A stretch of 64,000 nt of DNA from Actinopolyspora xinjiangensis (GTDB taxonomy: Bacteria; Actinomycetota; Actinomycetes; Mycobacteriales; Pseudonocardiaceae): contig NZ_FNJR01000006.1 of assembly GCF_900104475.1 (NCBI RefSeq), positions 1-64,000 on the forward strand, written 5' to 3'. The stretch's first letter is position 1; every line of letters starts with the position of its first letter. Shown piece after piece: positions 38,139 through 48,500 of the stretch. The notes under the pieces are model-generated. The model was not told the DNA's origin. It did not search any database and saw only the letters and a program-made list of their open reading frames with translations. Both the position numbers and the translations under genes were made by a program.

Positions 38139-38339
38139 ATGATCGACGACGGTCCCAGAGACGACGACGTCGCCTGGATCGTGAGCACAGACGGAACGGT
38201 ACGCATCGCCGTAGACAGCGCAGGACACGTGCTGGCGGGCAGGGCAGGCCTGGAACCTGTCGAACTCAGCGCCGACGCTGCCGATCTCGTGGCGGACGCC
38301 CTGCGCAACGCCGCATTGCGCGCACGCCAGCGGACGTAA
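38139..38339 (+). CDS. Small hypothetical protein before integrase (66 aa)
   Basis: ATG with GGAGG eight bases upstream. The acidic product MIDDGPRDDDVAWIVSTDGT with VRIAVDSAGHVLAGRAGLEP folds as short strands and a C-terminal helix. It lacks a helix-turn-helix, so it is not an obvious excisionase. It ends 26 bp before the int start and is probably co-transcribed. Confidence 0.65.
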   Translation: MIDDGPRDDDVAWIVSTDGTVRIAVDSAGHVLAGRAGLEPVELSADAADLVADALRNAALRARQRT

Positions 38340-38365
38340 TCACCACCACCATAGGAGGTCACGCG

Positions 38366-39652
38366 ATGGCCTGGACCGAAAAACTGAAAAGTGGCCGGTA
38401 CCGCGGTGGGTACCGCGACGCTTCAGGCGCGAAGCGCTACCTCGGCCGGACCTATACCCAGCGGGCCGAGGCGAAGCGTCTCGCGGCCATCGAGGAGGAC
38501 AAGATCCGCCGCCCCGGCGCGGTCGACCCGAAAGCCGGGCGGGCGACGTGGGGCCAGTGGCGCGAAGAGTGGTTCCCGGCTCGCCGGATCGAGTCGGGAA
38601 CCGCCCGCGGCGACGAGTCGCGGATGCGGACTCACGTCGCGCCGTACTGGGACGAGGTGCCGCTCGCCGACATCACCCGCGAGCGAGTGCAGCAGTGGAT
38701 CGACGAGCTTTCTCGTACGAGCAAGACGGCACCGACGAAGCGGGGGAGCGGAAAGGCAGTCGGCGGCGGGCAACGGCGCAAGGAGTCCGGAAAGGCGCTC
38801 TCGCCGACTACGGTGAAGAAGGTCTACCGGCTGTTCGCAAAGTCGCTCGCCGATGCGGTGGTGGCGGGAAAGATCGGCTCCTCGCCGTGCGTCGACATCG
38901 AACTTCCGAAGGCAGCTCCACCCGACGAGTTTTTCCTGACTCGCGAGCAGTTCGCACGGCTGCGAAGCGCCGCCGATGACGAGCTGCTGCGGATGATCCT
39001 CGATCTCGGTGTCGGCACCGGAATGCGGTGGGGCGAGATCGTCGGGTTGCATCGGTCTCGCGTGGACATCGGGCAGCGGCGCATCGTCGTTCAGGAGGTC
39101 TACGAGCTCGGCGCGGACCACATCAAGCCGTACCCAAAGGGGAAGTCTCGCCGCGGCATCCCGATCACTGACGAGCTCGCAGCGGCGCTGGACGAGTGGA
39201 TGGCCGCTCACCCGGCCGTGCGGTGTCGGGCGCAGCACCGCGACAAGAAACGTTGCGACGGCGCCCTGCTGCTGCCGAGCAAAGCAGGAACCCCGATCGG
39301 CTACTCGAACTTCCGGAGGGACCGATGGAATCCGGCGGTTCAGGAGGCTGCGCTCGACGGCCTGACACCGCACGACCTTAGGCATACGTACGCCTCGTGG
39401 CTGCTCCAGCGGGGCGTGACGATCGAACAGGTCTCGGAACTGCTCGGGCACTCGACGATCACCATGACCCAGCGGTACGCGCACCTCGCCGATACACAGT
39501 GGGACGCCGTCCGTGGGGCACTGAGTGGGGCAGGATTCGAGGGTGCGAGGCACTCGCACCACGGTGGTGCCCCACATTTGCCCCACGTGGCCGACGATGC
39601 CGATCACGGCAAGGTTGTCGATTTGGCTTCCCGGCGCAGGTCAACGGGATAA
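38366..39652 (+). CDS. int: Phage integrase, tyrosine recombinase
   Basis: A 428-residue integrase. The arm-binding domain (KLKSGRYRGGYRDASGAKRY) and the SAM-like core-binding domain (TWGQWREEWF) precede the catalytic domain, with R221 (GTGMRWGE), K near 258, H336 and R339 (HDLRH), H362 (LLGHS) and Y371 (TQRYAHL). AGGAGG precedes the ATG at 38366. The gene ends seven bases before attR, and its last 90 bp carry the right arm-type repeat. It recombines attP with the tRNA-Arg gene. Confidence 0.96.
   Translation: MAWTEKLKSGRYRGGYRDASGAKRYLGRTYTQRAEAKRLAAIEEDKIRRPGAVDPKAGRATWGQWREEWFPARRIESGTARGDESRMRTHVAPYWDEVPLADITRERVQQWIDELSRTSKTAPTKRGSGKAVGGGQRRKESGKALSPTTVKKVYRLFAKSLADAVVAGKIGSSPCVDIELPKAAPPDEFFLTREQFARLRSAADDELLRMILDLGVGTGMRWGEIVGLHRSRVDIGQRRIVVQEVYELGADHIKPYPKGKSRRGIPITDELAAALDEWMAAHPAVRCRAQHRDKKRCDGALLLPSKAGTPIGYSNFRRDRWNPAVQEAALDGLTPHDLRHTYASWLLQRGVTIEQVSELLGHSTITMTQRYAHLADTQWDAVRGALSGAGFEGARHSHHGGAPHLPHVADDADHGKVVDLASRRRSTG
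39567..39587 (+). repeat. Right copy of att-arm repeat
   Basis: Matches 502-522 at 19 of 21 positions in the same orientation, inside the 3' end of int and 73 bp from the core. See the left copy for the proposed arm-site role. Confidence 0.5.
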
Positions 39653-39659
39653 CAATGGA

Positions 39660-39703
39660 GGCGCCCCCGGCAGGATTCGAACCTGCGACCTAGAGATTAG
39701 AAG
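39660..39703. other. attR core within tRNA-Arg
   Basis: Identical to 351-394. It supplies the 3' half of the tRNA gene, so integration keeps the tRNA intact. Confidence 0.93.
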
Positions 39704-39735
39704 TCTCTTGCTCTATCCGTCTGAGCTACGAGGGC
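39662..39735 (-). tRNA. tRNA-Arg (anticodon UCU)
   Basis: On the minus strand, acceptor GCCCTCG pairs with CGGGGGC, the D arm is GCTCAGACGGATAGAGC, the anticodon stem AGAGA/TCTCT encloses CTTCTAA (anticodon TCT), and the T arm is GCAGGTTCGAATCCTGC. CCA is not encoded. It is the attachment site of the prophage. Confidence 0.96.
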
Positions 39736-40257
39736 TCGAACGACACCGGACACGTGCTCACGGCGCGTGCCGTGTCGCGTCAAGCAGACTAACGGTTCTC
39801 CTCGCTTTACGGAGAACCCACACGGAGGCTGTTGCCGAGACGGTATCGAATGGCAAGCCGATCATAATCCCGAGCGTTTGATCCCAGTTGCCTGAATCTC
39901 TTTCGTTTTCCTGTCGCGGGTCGTGTCACGGCGGGCTGAGCAGCGACGACGGGCTGTCGACAGCATCGTAGTCGCGCTCCGAGCTCAACTCTATGCGTTG
40001 CGCTTCCACGCTATCGAGTCGTTATGTCACCCCCGCTGTCGCCCCCTGCTTTCGCTCTTTCGGGTGGCTTGTGGGCGCGTTGTCGGTTCCCTTTCCGGGG
40101 ACCATTTCCGCGAATTGTCCACATGACCACGAGTTGTGCACACAAAGTGATATAAATGTCGCTTTTCGTGTTCGGCTCCGGGCAGTCTGAATGCGGCGCC
40201 GTCCGGCGCCGCGCAACCGAGACGACCACGCCAGAAGTGGTGGAAGGGCAGGAGCTC
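39736..40257. other. Intergenic region between tRNA-Arg and ssb
   Basis: No gene is seen. It holds a hairpin GGTTCTCC / GGAGAACC (39794-39818), the tRNA promoter region, two DnaA-box-like sites (TTGTCCACA at 40115, TTGTGCACA at 40134) and an AT-rich GATATAAAT (40148-40156) that may be the ssb -10. Confidence 0.5.
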
Positions 40258-40722
40258 ATGTACGAGACCGCTGTCACTCTTGTCGGTGAAGTTCTCAGTG
40301 CCCCCAGGACTCGTGAGACCAAACACGGCAACCGTGTCGCGAGCTTCCGCATGGTCAGCATCGCTCGCCGTTTCGACCGGGTGAACCAGTGCTGGGTCGA
40401 TGGTGACCGGGTCCACGCCACCGTCAACTGCTGGAAACAGCTCGCCCAGGGAGTTTCCCAAGCTCTGGAGAAGGGCGATTCGGTGTTGGTCACGGGCCGA
40501 CTGCGTACCAGGGAGTACGAGACCGATGGGCAGCGGCGAACCGCCGCGGAGGTCGATGCCAGCGCGGTAGGACTTGATGTGCTGCACGAATCCCGATCGG
40601 AGGTCTGCGACTCGGAAGCCGGTGGGCAGTCCTCCGAGTCCGTCTCCCGTGAGTACTTGCGGGCTGTTCCACCGTGTGCTAGCTCGACCGAGAGCACTTC
40701 ACCCCATGCGCTCGGGGTCTGA
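40258..40722 (+). CDS. ssb: Chromosomal SSB-like protein
   Basis: A 154-residue OB-fold protein: YETAVTLVGEVLSAPRTRET, RVASFRMVSIARRFDRVNQC, DRVHATVNCWKQLAQGVSQA and KGDSVLVTGRLRTREYE. The C-terminus lacks the acidic DDxPF tip, so it is a secondary (paralogous) SSB, as found upstream of ettA in mycobacteria (Rv2478c). ATG at 40258 with AGGAG just upstream. Confidence 0.9.
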   Translation: MYETAVTLVGEVLSAPRTRETKHGNRVASFRMVSIARRFDRVNQCWVDGDRVHATVNCWKQLAQGVSQALEKGDSVLVTGRLRTREYETDGQRRTAAEVDASAVGLDVLHESRSEVCDSEAGGQSSESVSREYLRAVPPCASSTESTSPHALGV

Positions 40723-40977
40723 TGTTCGGAACTGATCGGGTGGTGGCACGGCCCGACCCGCCGTGCCACCACTTGCCCTCACCGTTTCGTCTCCCTCCGC
40801 GCGCGAGGTCCGGACACCTCCAGAGGCGCGGATCGTGATCGACTCCGTCGCTGGCGTTCGAATTTCGCGTGGGGGCGCGCACGGATACGCCGAGTGATCG
40901 TCGGTCTCCTTGTCGAGGGGGCTCACGGCGCGGACGCAGTGCAGACGACGAGCCCCGACGCATCTACGATCGGAGGC

Positions 40978-42654
40978 ATGGCCGAGTTCATCTACACCAT
41001 GAAGAATGTGCGCAAAACGCACGGGGACAAGGTGATACTGGAGAACGCGACGCTCCAGTTCTATCCCGGTGCCAAGATCGGTGTGGTGGGGCCGAACGGG
41101 GCCGGGAAGTCGAGCGTGCTGCGCATCATGGCCGGACTCGACCACCCGAACAACGGTGAGGCCTTTCTCTCCCCCGGTTACACCGTGGGCATCCTGCAGC
41201 AGGAGCCCCCGCTGAACGAGGAGAAGACCGTACTCGGCAACGTCGAGGAGGGCGTTGGCGAGATCAAAGAGAAGCTGGACCGCTTCAACAGCATCGCCGA
41301 GCAGCTCGCCACCGATTACACCGACGAGCTCATGGCGGAGATGGGCAAGCTCCAGGAGGAGCTCGACCACGCCGATGCCTGGGAGCTGGACTCCCAGCTG
41401 GAGCAGGCGATGGATGCGCTGCGCTGTCCACCTCCCGAAGCCGAGGTTCGTTACCTGTCCGGCGGTGAACGGCGCAGGGTCGCGCTGTGCAAGCTGCTGT
41501 TGAGCAGGCCCGACCTGCTGCTGCTCGACGAGCCCACCAACCATCTGGACGCGGAGAGCGTGCAGTGGTTGGAGCAGTTCTTGTCCAACTACGCCGGTGC
41601 CGTGCTGGCCGTGACCCACGACCGCTACTTCCTGGACAACGTCGCGGGGTGGATCCTCGAACTCGACCGGGGCAACACCTACCCCTACGAGGGTAACTAC
41701 TCCACTTACCTGGAGAAGAAGTCCGAACGGCTCGCGGTACAGGGCAAGCGCGATGCCAAGCTGCAGAAGCGGCTCAAGGACGAGCTCGAGTGGGTCCGTT
41801 CCAACACCAAGGCGCGGCAGAAGAAGTCGCGCTCGCGTCTGGAACGTTACGAGGAGATGGCCGCCGAGGCCGAGAAGACCAAGAAGATGGACTTCGAGGA
41901 GATCCAGATCCCGCCGGGGCCCCGGCTGGGCAACCTCGTGGTCGAGGCCAACGAGATGAGCAAGGGATTCGAGGGCAACCTGCTCATCGACCGCCTCTCG
42001 TTCACGCTGCCGCCCAACGGCATCGTGGGGGTCATCGGTCCCAACGGTGTCGGCAAGACGACCCTGTTCAAGACCATCGTCGGCCTCGAGGAGCCGGACA
42101 GCGGCCAGGTGCGGGTCGGTGACACGGTCAAACTCAGTTACGTGGACCAGAACCGCTCCGGCATCGACCCCAACAAGAACGTCTGGGAGGTCGTCTCTGA
42201 CGGGTTGGACCACATCCAGGTCGGTCAGGTCGAGATGCCTTCGCGGGCATACGTCAGCGCCTTCGGGTTCAAGGGAGCCGATCAGCAGAAACCGGCCGGG
42301 GTGCTCTCCGGCGGCGAACGCAACAGGTTGAATCTCGCGTTGACGCTCAAGCAGGGTGGTAACACGCTACTGCTGGACGAGCCCACCAACGATCTGGACG
42401 TGGAGACGTTGTCCTCACTGGAGAACGCGCTGCAGGAATTCCCCGGCTGTGCTGTGGTGATTTCCCACGACCGGTGGTTCCTCGATCGTGTGGCGACCCA
42501 CATCCTCGCCTGGGAGGGTGATGAAGAGAACCCCGCGAAGTGGTTCTGGTTCGAGGGCAACTTCGAGGGCTACGAGAAGAACAAGATCGACCGGTTGGGC
42601 GCCGAGGCCGCACGTCCGCACCGGGTTACCCATCGCAAACTGACCCGCGGCTGA
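40978..42654 (+). CDS. ettA: Energy-dependent translational throttle protein EttA (ABC-F)
   Basis: A 558-residue ABC-F ATPase with two nucleotide-binding domains: Walker A GPNGAGKS and GPNGVGKT, signatures LSGGERRR and LSGGERNR, and LLLLDEPTNHLD / LLLDEPTNDLD. The interdomain linker (AKLQKRLKDELEWVRSNTKA RQKKSRSRL) and the arm motif are those of EttA, which binds the ribosomal E site and gates the first elongation step according to ATP/ADP. ATG at 40978 follows GGAGGC very closely. Confidence 0.95.
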   Translation: MAEFIYTMKNVRKTHGDKVILENATLQFYPGAKIGVVGPNGAGKSSVLRIMAGLDHPNNGEAFLSPGYTVGILQQEPPLNEEKTVLGNVEEGVGEIKEKLDRFNSIAEQLATDYTDELMAEMGKLQEELDHADAWELDSQLEQAMDALRCPPPEAEVRYLSGGERRRVALCKLLLSRPDLLLLDEPTNHLDAESVQWLEQFLSNYAGAVLAVTHDRYFLDNVAGWILELDRGNTYPYEGNYSTYLEKKSERLAVQGKRDAKLQKRLKDELEWVRSNTKARQKKSRSRLERYEEMAAEAEKTKKMDFEEIQIPPGPRLGNLVVEANEMSKGFEGNLLIDRLSFTLPPNGIVGVIGPNGVGKTTLFKTIVGLEEPDSGQVRVGDTVKLSYVDQNRSGIDPNKNVWEVVSDGLDHIQVGQVEMPSRAYVSAFGFKGADQQKPAGVLSGGERNRLNLALTLKQGGNTLLLDEPTNDLDVETLSSLENALQEFPGCAVVISHDRWFLDRVATHILAWEGDEENPAKWFWFEGNFEGYEKNKIDRLGAEAARPHRVTHRKLTRG

Positions 42655-42670
42655 GGATCGGAGAGTCGAT

Positions 42671-45352
42671 TTGGCGAGGGAGCGCGGTTCGCGGACGAGC
42701 AACCCCGGCCACGAGTTGGTGGATTCCGCCTGGCAGTTGCGCTGGCGGGTTCCCGAATTGGCCCTGTTGCTCGCCAACCGCGCGACCGCCTACGCCAGGC
42801 GAACCGGTGACACCGAGCAGCGGCTCCAGGCGGAGGCGATCGCGCTTTTCGCCGGGAACCGGTTGGGGCGTTCCGTCGCGGGAACGGAGCGGGCGCTCGG
42901 TGCTTTCCGGGACGCCGAGCGTGCGGGGGCATCCGATCCACTGGAAAGTATTCGGGTCGAACTGGCGTGCTGTGCCCGTGGCAGCGGCAGCCCCGAGGCC
43001 GCGTTGCGGGTGTTGCACCCGTTGTTGGAACTGGAACGAGTCCCGGCGCGGCTGCGGGCGCACGCCCTGATCGAGCTGTGCGGGGCATTGCCGATGCACC
43101 GCCGCGCCGCGGAGCGCGTCGAGGCGTTGGACGAGGCGGACCGGCTCTACGCCGCCGAGTCGACCGAGGACCAGGACACCACTCAGTTGCTCCGAGCCAG
43201 GGTCGCGTCCGTCCGGGCGGCCCATTATCGGGGCAACGGTGAGTTCGCGCCGGCGATCGAGGCCGCCGCTTCGGGACTCGACTTCCTGGAGCGGCTGGGT
43301 GATCCGGCCGCGGACGGTGGTGAGATCCGTGCGGGGTTGGTGCTCGAACAGGTCCAGTCCCTGCTCGATCTGGGAAAGCAGGAGGAAGCGCTGCGGTGCT
43401 CCACCGATGTCCTGCGACAGCCGTTGCGAGCCGCCGCGGCTGCCCCGGTGGGGTGGCTGCGGCTCGCGCTGGCCACTCGGGTCCACCTTCCCGCCGGGCA
43501 CCAGCGGACGGCGCTCGAGTCGTTGACCGAGGCCCTGAGCGGTGCCCGCAGACACGAGTTGTTCGATCTGCAGGCCGCCCTGCTCAACACGCTGTCGCAG
43601 CTCCACGAGAAAGCCTCGGACCTTCCCGAGGCGCTGCGCTGCGTTCGTGATGCCTACTCGGCCGACCACCACTGGCGCAGAACGGTCGAACGGGCAAGAC
43701 TCCGCCTCTCGGAGGAGTTTCCGGCACCGAACTCCGCGATCCCGTCACAACAGTCCGGTGGGAACGTCTCTGCTCACGGGGCCGAACAAGCCTCGGCTTC
43801 CCGTCGGGCCTCTGCTGCCGACGCGGGCCCGGTGCCGGAGGGACCGGACGCGAGGCAGGAAGCTCGCCGTCTGATGAACGACCTGCTGGCCGGTGGCACG
43901 GCACCGCGCACTCCGTACTCCGAAACCGTGCGGCACCGACACGCACAGGACAGTGCTGACACGCGTGAGCCTTCCGAAGCGCCGCACGGGGATCGGAGCT
44001 CGCTCACCTCCGGCGGGACACCGCACCGCTCAGCCCCCCCATATCCGGCGGAAGCGACCTCGGGGAGGCGGCACCGTGCTCCGGAGAGGAACGAGGAGGG
44101 GCTCCCGAACTCGGTCGGTCCGGACGAACTCCGGGAGCTCGCCGCCTCCGGTGGGGATACTCGTTCCGCTCGGCGGGCCGAGCCGGAGCCGCAACCGTCC
44201 TTTCCCGGGGTGGATGCGGACGAGACCTCGACCGCGGTGGACTTTCCCGCCGGTACCGAGGCGGAGACCGATTTCGGTTGGCCGGTCACGGAGCGGACCG
44301 TCGACTCGTCACCAGGGACAGGAACGGACTTCCCGAGTTCCACCCGCTCGGAGGACGTGACCACCATAATGCCGGTCGTCCCGAGCGCCCCGTCCTCGGG
44401 TTCTTCGGGGGAACGGGCGGAGGAACCTCCCGCCGGGCTGCAGGCTTGGCCGGAGACCGACCCGCCTTCCGGTGATGTGGCCGAGCCCTCCGAACCCGGA
44501 GGTTTCCCCGCGTCGGGACCTTCAACAGTGGGGCACACCGCCGAGCCCGCCCACCCGTGGGAAGGCTCCTCCGAGCCGGGGACCGACGGAACTTCTCTGC
44601 TTTCGAGGCCGGTGGAACCGACGGAAACCGAGGAGCCACCGGCCCGGCGTTCCCGGGGGCGTTCACTGGCCGAGATACGAGCCGCTCTCGAAGCGGAGGG
44701 AAGGGGAACTTCCCGCCCACGGCGTAGTCGTTCCGCCGAGGGCACCGGAACCACTCCGGGAGCCGGCGGTCGGCGTCGTCGCGCGGAACCGGCTGAGCCC
44801 GAAGAACCGGTTGGTTCCGAGGAACGCGCGGAATCGGTGGGCGGAACCGGAACGGCCCACCCCGCAGTGGCCCCGGACGAGGGGGAAGCCGACCCTCCGG
44901 GGGATGCGGTGCGACAACCAGCTGCGGTCCCGGAACACCTGCTGGAGCAGAGCAGGGAGTTGATCCGGGATTTCTCCGAGATGAACTCTTCCGGGGGTGA
45001 GAACTCCGGACAGGGGCAGGCAGGACTGGCCGACCTGCTCGCCGAGGCGCTCGTGGCCTACCGCAGCGGTAGGCGGGGGGAGGATCCCGCAGGCACCGAG
45101 TCGTCCCCCACATCGAGCGAGAGGTCGTTCGGACGTTCCGAAGTTTCGGGGGATGTTTCCGGGAGGGAACCGGGAACCGTACCCCGTGCGGACCGGGAAC
45201 CGCGTTGGCCCGGCGGGGAAGAACCCTCTTCCCGGGAGGAGACCGCGGCCCGCACCGGGACCGACGACACCCCCTCGAGGGCGGGCAGGAGGCACGCTGC
45301 CGGGGAGACCGAGACGGGGAGCTCTCACAGCTGGACCCCTCACGTCCGCTGA
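42671..45352 (+). CDS. TPR-like protein with long disordered tail
   Basis: An 893-residue protein read from a TTG at 42671 (GGAGA upstream), 16 bp after ettA. Residues 10-345 are helical repeats of tetratricopeptide type (LLANRATAYARRTGDTEQRL, ALRVLHPLLELERVPARLRA, AALLNTLSQLHEKASDLPEA). Residues 350-893 are low complexity, rich in Glu, Ser, Pro, Gly and Arg, and predicted disordered, with one helical island (LEQSRELIRDFSEMNSSG, LADLLAEALVAYRSGRR). A protein-interaction scaffold is likely; the partner is unknown. Confidence 0.8.
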   Translation: MARERGSRTSNPGHELVDSAWQLRWRVPELALLLANRATAYARRTGDTEQRLQAEAIALFAGNRLGRSVAGTERALGAFRDAERAGASDPLESIRVELACCARGSGSPEAALRVLHPLLELERVPARLRAHALIELCGALPMHRRAAERVEALDEADRLYAAESTEDQDTTQLLRARVASVRAAHYRGNGEFAPAIEAAASGLDFLERLGDPAADGGEIRAGLVLEQVQSLLDLGKQEEALRCSTDVLRQPLRAAAAAPVGWLRLALATRVHLPAGHQRTALESLTEALSGARRHELFDLQAALLNTLSQLHEKASDLPEALRCVRDAYSADHHWRRTVERARLRLSEEFPAPNSAIPSQQSGGNVSAHGAEQASASRRASAADAGPVPEGPDARQEARRLMNDLLAGGTAPRTPYSETVRHRHAQDSADTREPSEAPHGDRSSLTSGGTPHRSAPPYPAEATSGRRHRAPERNEEGLPNSVGPDELRELAASGGDTRSARRAEPEPQPSFPGVDADETSTAVDFPAGTEAETDFGWPVTERTVDSSPGTGTDFPSSTRSEDVTTIMPVVPSAPSSGSSGERAEEPPAGLQAWPETDPPSGDVAEPSEPGGFPASGPSTVGHTAEPAHPWEGSSEPGTDGTSLLSRPVEPTETEEPPARRSRGRSLAEIRAALEAEGRGTSRPRRSRSAEGTGTTPGAGGRRRRAEPAEPEEPVGSEERAESVGGTGTAHPAVAPDEGEADPPGDAVRQPAAVPEHLLEQSRELIRDFSEMNSSGGENSGQGQAGLADLLAEALVAYRSGRRGEDPAGTESSPTSSERSFGRSEVSGDVSGREPGTVPRADREPRWPGGEEPSSREETAARTGTDDTPSRAGRRHAAGETETGSSHSWTPHVR

Positions 45353-45543
45353 TCGCGCTTCCGGCCGTCCCCCATCTGCTCACAGATCCTCGCCCGACCA
45401 CTGGCGACGTGGTGTGGGGCGGGGCGGAGCGGGAAACTTCACACGGCTTGATCTTTTCAGGCCATCACCGATCACGCTGCCGCGCACTCTAGGGTGGTCT
45501 TGTTGGCACAACGAGGTGCCGCTAGTTGTGGAGCTGCGTGACG

Positions 45544-48500
45544 ATGACCTCTGAATCCGGACAGTTGAGTACCGAACCGACCGCGTCGAACGGTGAACGC
45601 ACCGATGGGGCACCCGATCCCGGTGCGATCGGTCCCGAGTATCTGACGAGCCTGGTGGAGCGAGCCGTGCGAACGGTCCCGGAGCTGGCCCACCTGCTGC
45701 GTACCTACTACCGCCACGTGCCTGCCGAGGAGGTCGTCGGCGAGGAGCCGGACGATCTCGCCGGCGCACTGCTTTCGCACTACGAACTGGCCAGGCACCG
45801 CACCCCTGGTCGTCCGCTGGTGCGGATATTCAACCCGACCCGTGCCGAGCAGGGCTGGTACAGCCCCGCCTCGGTGGTCCAGCTCGTCACCGACGACATG
45901 CCCTACCTGGTCGACTCCGTCATCGCGGAGCTGTCGCGGGCCGGTGCACAGGTGCAGCGGGTGGTTCACCCCATCGTGGTGGTTCGCAGGGACGTGGCCG
46001 GTGAGCTGCACGAGGTGCTGCCCGATGCGGACCCCTCGAATCCCCCCGAGGGCACGCTGGCCGAGTCGTGGATGTTCCTCGAGATCGACAGGTTGGTGGA
46101 CGCGGACCGGATAGCCGAGCTGGAGAACGGTCTGCTGACGGTGCTGACCGACGTGCGGGAGGTCGTCGAGGACACCGACCGCATGCACCAGACCGCGCGC
46201 GAACTGGCCGATTCGTTGGAAACGACCGCGTCCCCGGTGCCCCAGGAGCAGACCACCGACGGCGCCGCCCTGCTGCGTTGGCTCGCCGATGGTCACTTCA
46301 CCTTCCTGGGGTACCGCCACGACGAGGTGGTGCGGGACGAGGAGACCGGCAGCGCGACCCTGCGGCCCGTGCTCGCCTCCGGGCTGGGGGTCCTTCGCTC
46401 CGACAGCGGCACCGCGCGGAACCTGTCCACCGGACAGGACGTGCTCGTCGACTCGTCCCCGGACGAACTGCTGGTGCTGACCCAGGCGAACGCGAGTTCT
46501 CCCGTGCACCGCGCCGGGCATCCGTTCTACGTGGGGGTCAAGACCTTCGACGCCGAAGGCGTGACGGTCGGGGAGCACCGCTTCATCGGTCTGTTCACCA
46601 CCACCGCGCTGCACGAGAACGTGCTGGAGATCCCGGTGATAGCTCGCCGTGCTCGGGAGGTCATCCACCGCGCGGGGTTCCCCATCGAGTCGTACTCGGG
46701 CCAGCGCATGCTCGAGGAGATCCAGAGTTACCCGCGTACCGAGCTGTTCGCCACCGATGCCGACACGCTGCTGGAGATAATCACCGGAGTGCTCGCGCTC
46801 GCGGAGCGCCGCAAGCTCAAGCCGTTCCTGCGTCGAGATCCGTACGGACGGTTCTTCTCGTGTCTGGTCTACCTGCCGCGTGATCGCTACACGACCCGTT
46901 CCCGACTGGCCATGCAGGAGGTGCTGCTGGCCGAACTGGGGGGGACCGGGCTGGAATACAGCACCCGGGTGGGTGAGTCGGCGCTCGCACGGGTGCACTT
47001 CGTGGTTCACACCGAGCCGGGTACCCGGTTCGACCCCGACGTCAACCGGGTGCAGCGACGTCTCAGCGAGGCGATTCGTACCTGGGATGACGACATGGTC
47101 GAACAGGTCGAGTCGGAACGGCTCGGCGACCGCGTAGAGGCCCGGCGGAACGGGGGTCTCGTCGCGTTCGGTTCCGAGACCACCAGCCAGGCCGGGTTGC
47201 GTTACGCCTCGGCCTTCCCGGAGGCGTACAAGGAGGATTTCGGCGCGGCGGACGGTCTGGTCGACCTGCACCGGCTGGAGACGCTCTCCCAACCCGGTGA
47301 CCTCGCGATGTCGTTCTACGTGCCTCGGGACGCGGGCCCGGGAGACCGGCGCTTCAAGATGTTTCTCACCGAGCGGGTGACCCTGTCCATGGTGCTCCCG
47401 GTGCTGCAGAGCATGGGTGTGGAGGTCGTCGACGAACGCCCCTATGAGATCACGTTGGACGACGACACCGTCAGGTGGATCTTCGATTTCGGACTGCGCC
47501 CCGAGCGGGGACTGCTGGAGCAGTCCGGCGGAGAGCGGATCGACACGTTGCGGGAGCGTTTCGAGGAAGCCTTCCACGCCTCTTGGCAAGGCGACTCGGA
47601 GGTCGATCGGTTCAACTCGCTGGTGCTGCGCGCCGGACTCACTTGGCGGCAGACCGCCGTGCTGCGTGCTTACGCGAAGTACCTGCGACAGGTCGGGGTG
47701 GCCTACAGTCAGGACTACATCGAGGACGCGCTGATCACGCACGAGGCGATCACGGTGCGCCTGGTCGGGCTGTTCGAGACGCGCTTCGACCCGCGGATAG
47801 CGGATGCGGCGCGGGTCTCCCGGGAGCAGGGGCAGGTCGAGGCCGTCGAACAAGCCATCGACGAGGTCACCAGCCTGGACGCCGACCGCATCCTGCGTTC
47901 CTACCTCGGACTGATCCGTGCCACGCTGCGCACCAACTACTTCGTGACCGACGAGCAGGCGCGGCCGCGTTCCTTCCTGTCGTTCAAGCTGGAGCCGCAG
48001 GGGATTCCCGGCCTGCCGGAGCCGCGCCCGCAGTACGAGATCTTCGTGTACTCGCCCCGGTTCGAGGGGGTGCACCTCAGGTTCGGATCGGTGGCGCGTG
48101 GTGGGCTGCGCTGGTCCGACCGTCGTGAGGACTTCCGCACCGAGATCCTGGGACTGGCCAAGGCGCAGGCGGTCAAGAACGCGGTGATCGTGCCGGTGGG
48201 GGCGAAGGGCGGCTTCGTGCTCAAACGTCAGCCCTCGCCCACGGGAGACACGGCGGCCGACCGTGAGGCCACCCTCAAGGAGGGCATCGCGTGCTATCGC
48301 ATGTTCATCTCCGGCATGCTCGACCTGACCGACAATCTGGCCGAGGGCAGGGTGCTACCCCCGGACGACGTGGTCAGGCACGACGGTGACGACACCTACC
48401 TGGTGGTGGCGGCCGACAAGGGAACCGCGACGTTCTCCGACATCGCCAACGAGGTGGCCGAGTCCTACGGTTTCTGGTTGGGTGACGCCTTCGCCTCCGG

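Larger units (their letters stand above)
351..39703. mobile_element. Complete siphovirus-type prophage in tRNA-Arg(UCU)
   Basis: A 44-bp direct repeat (351-394 and 39660-39703) bounds a full temperate phage gene set: integrase, repressor, early and recombination genes, terminase, portal, HK97 capsid, tail genes and lysis genes. The right repeat copy lies inside an intact tRNA-Arg gene, and the left copy is the displaced 3' half of that gene. Late genes run leftward from about 24.2 kb to 6.5 kb and early genes leftward from 37.4 kb to 26.6 kb; integrase and repressor run rightward. Late, replication, lysogeny and integration modules are all present with intact reading frames, so the element may be inducible. 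Confidence 0.95.

Noticed and set aside
45472-48075. An 867-codon open frame on the minus strand
   Set aside because: It is the antisense shadow of the glutamate dehydrogenase gene, caused by high GC at third positions; composition is unlike a protein and no ribosome-binding site is present.
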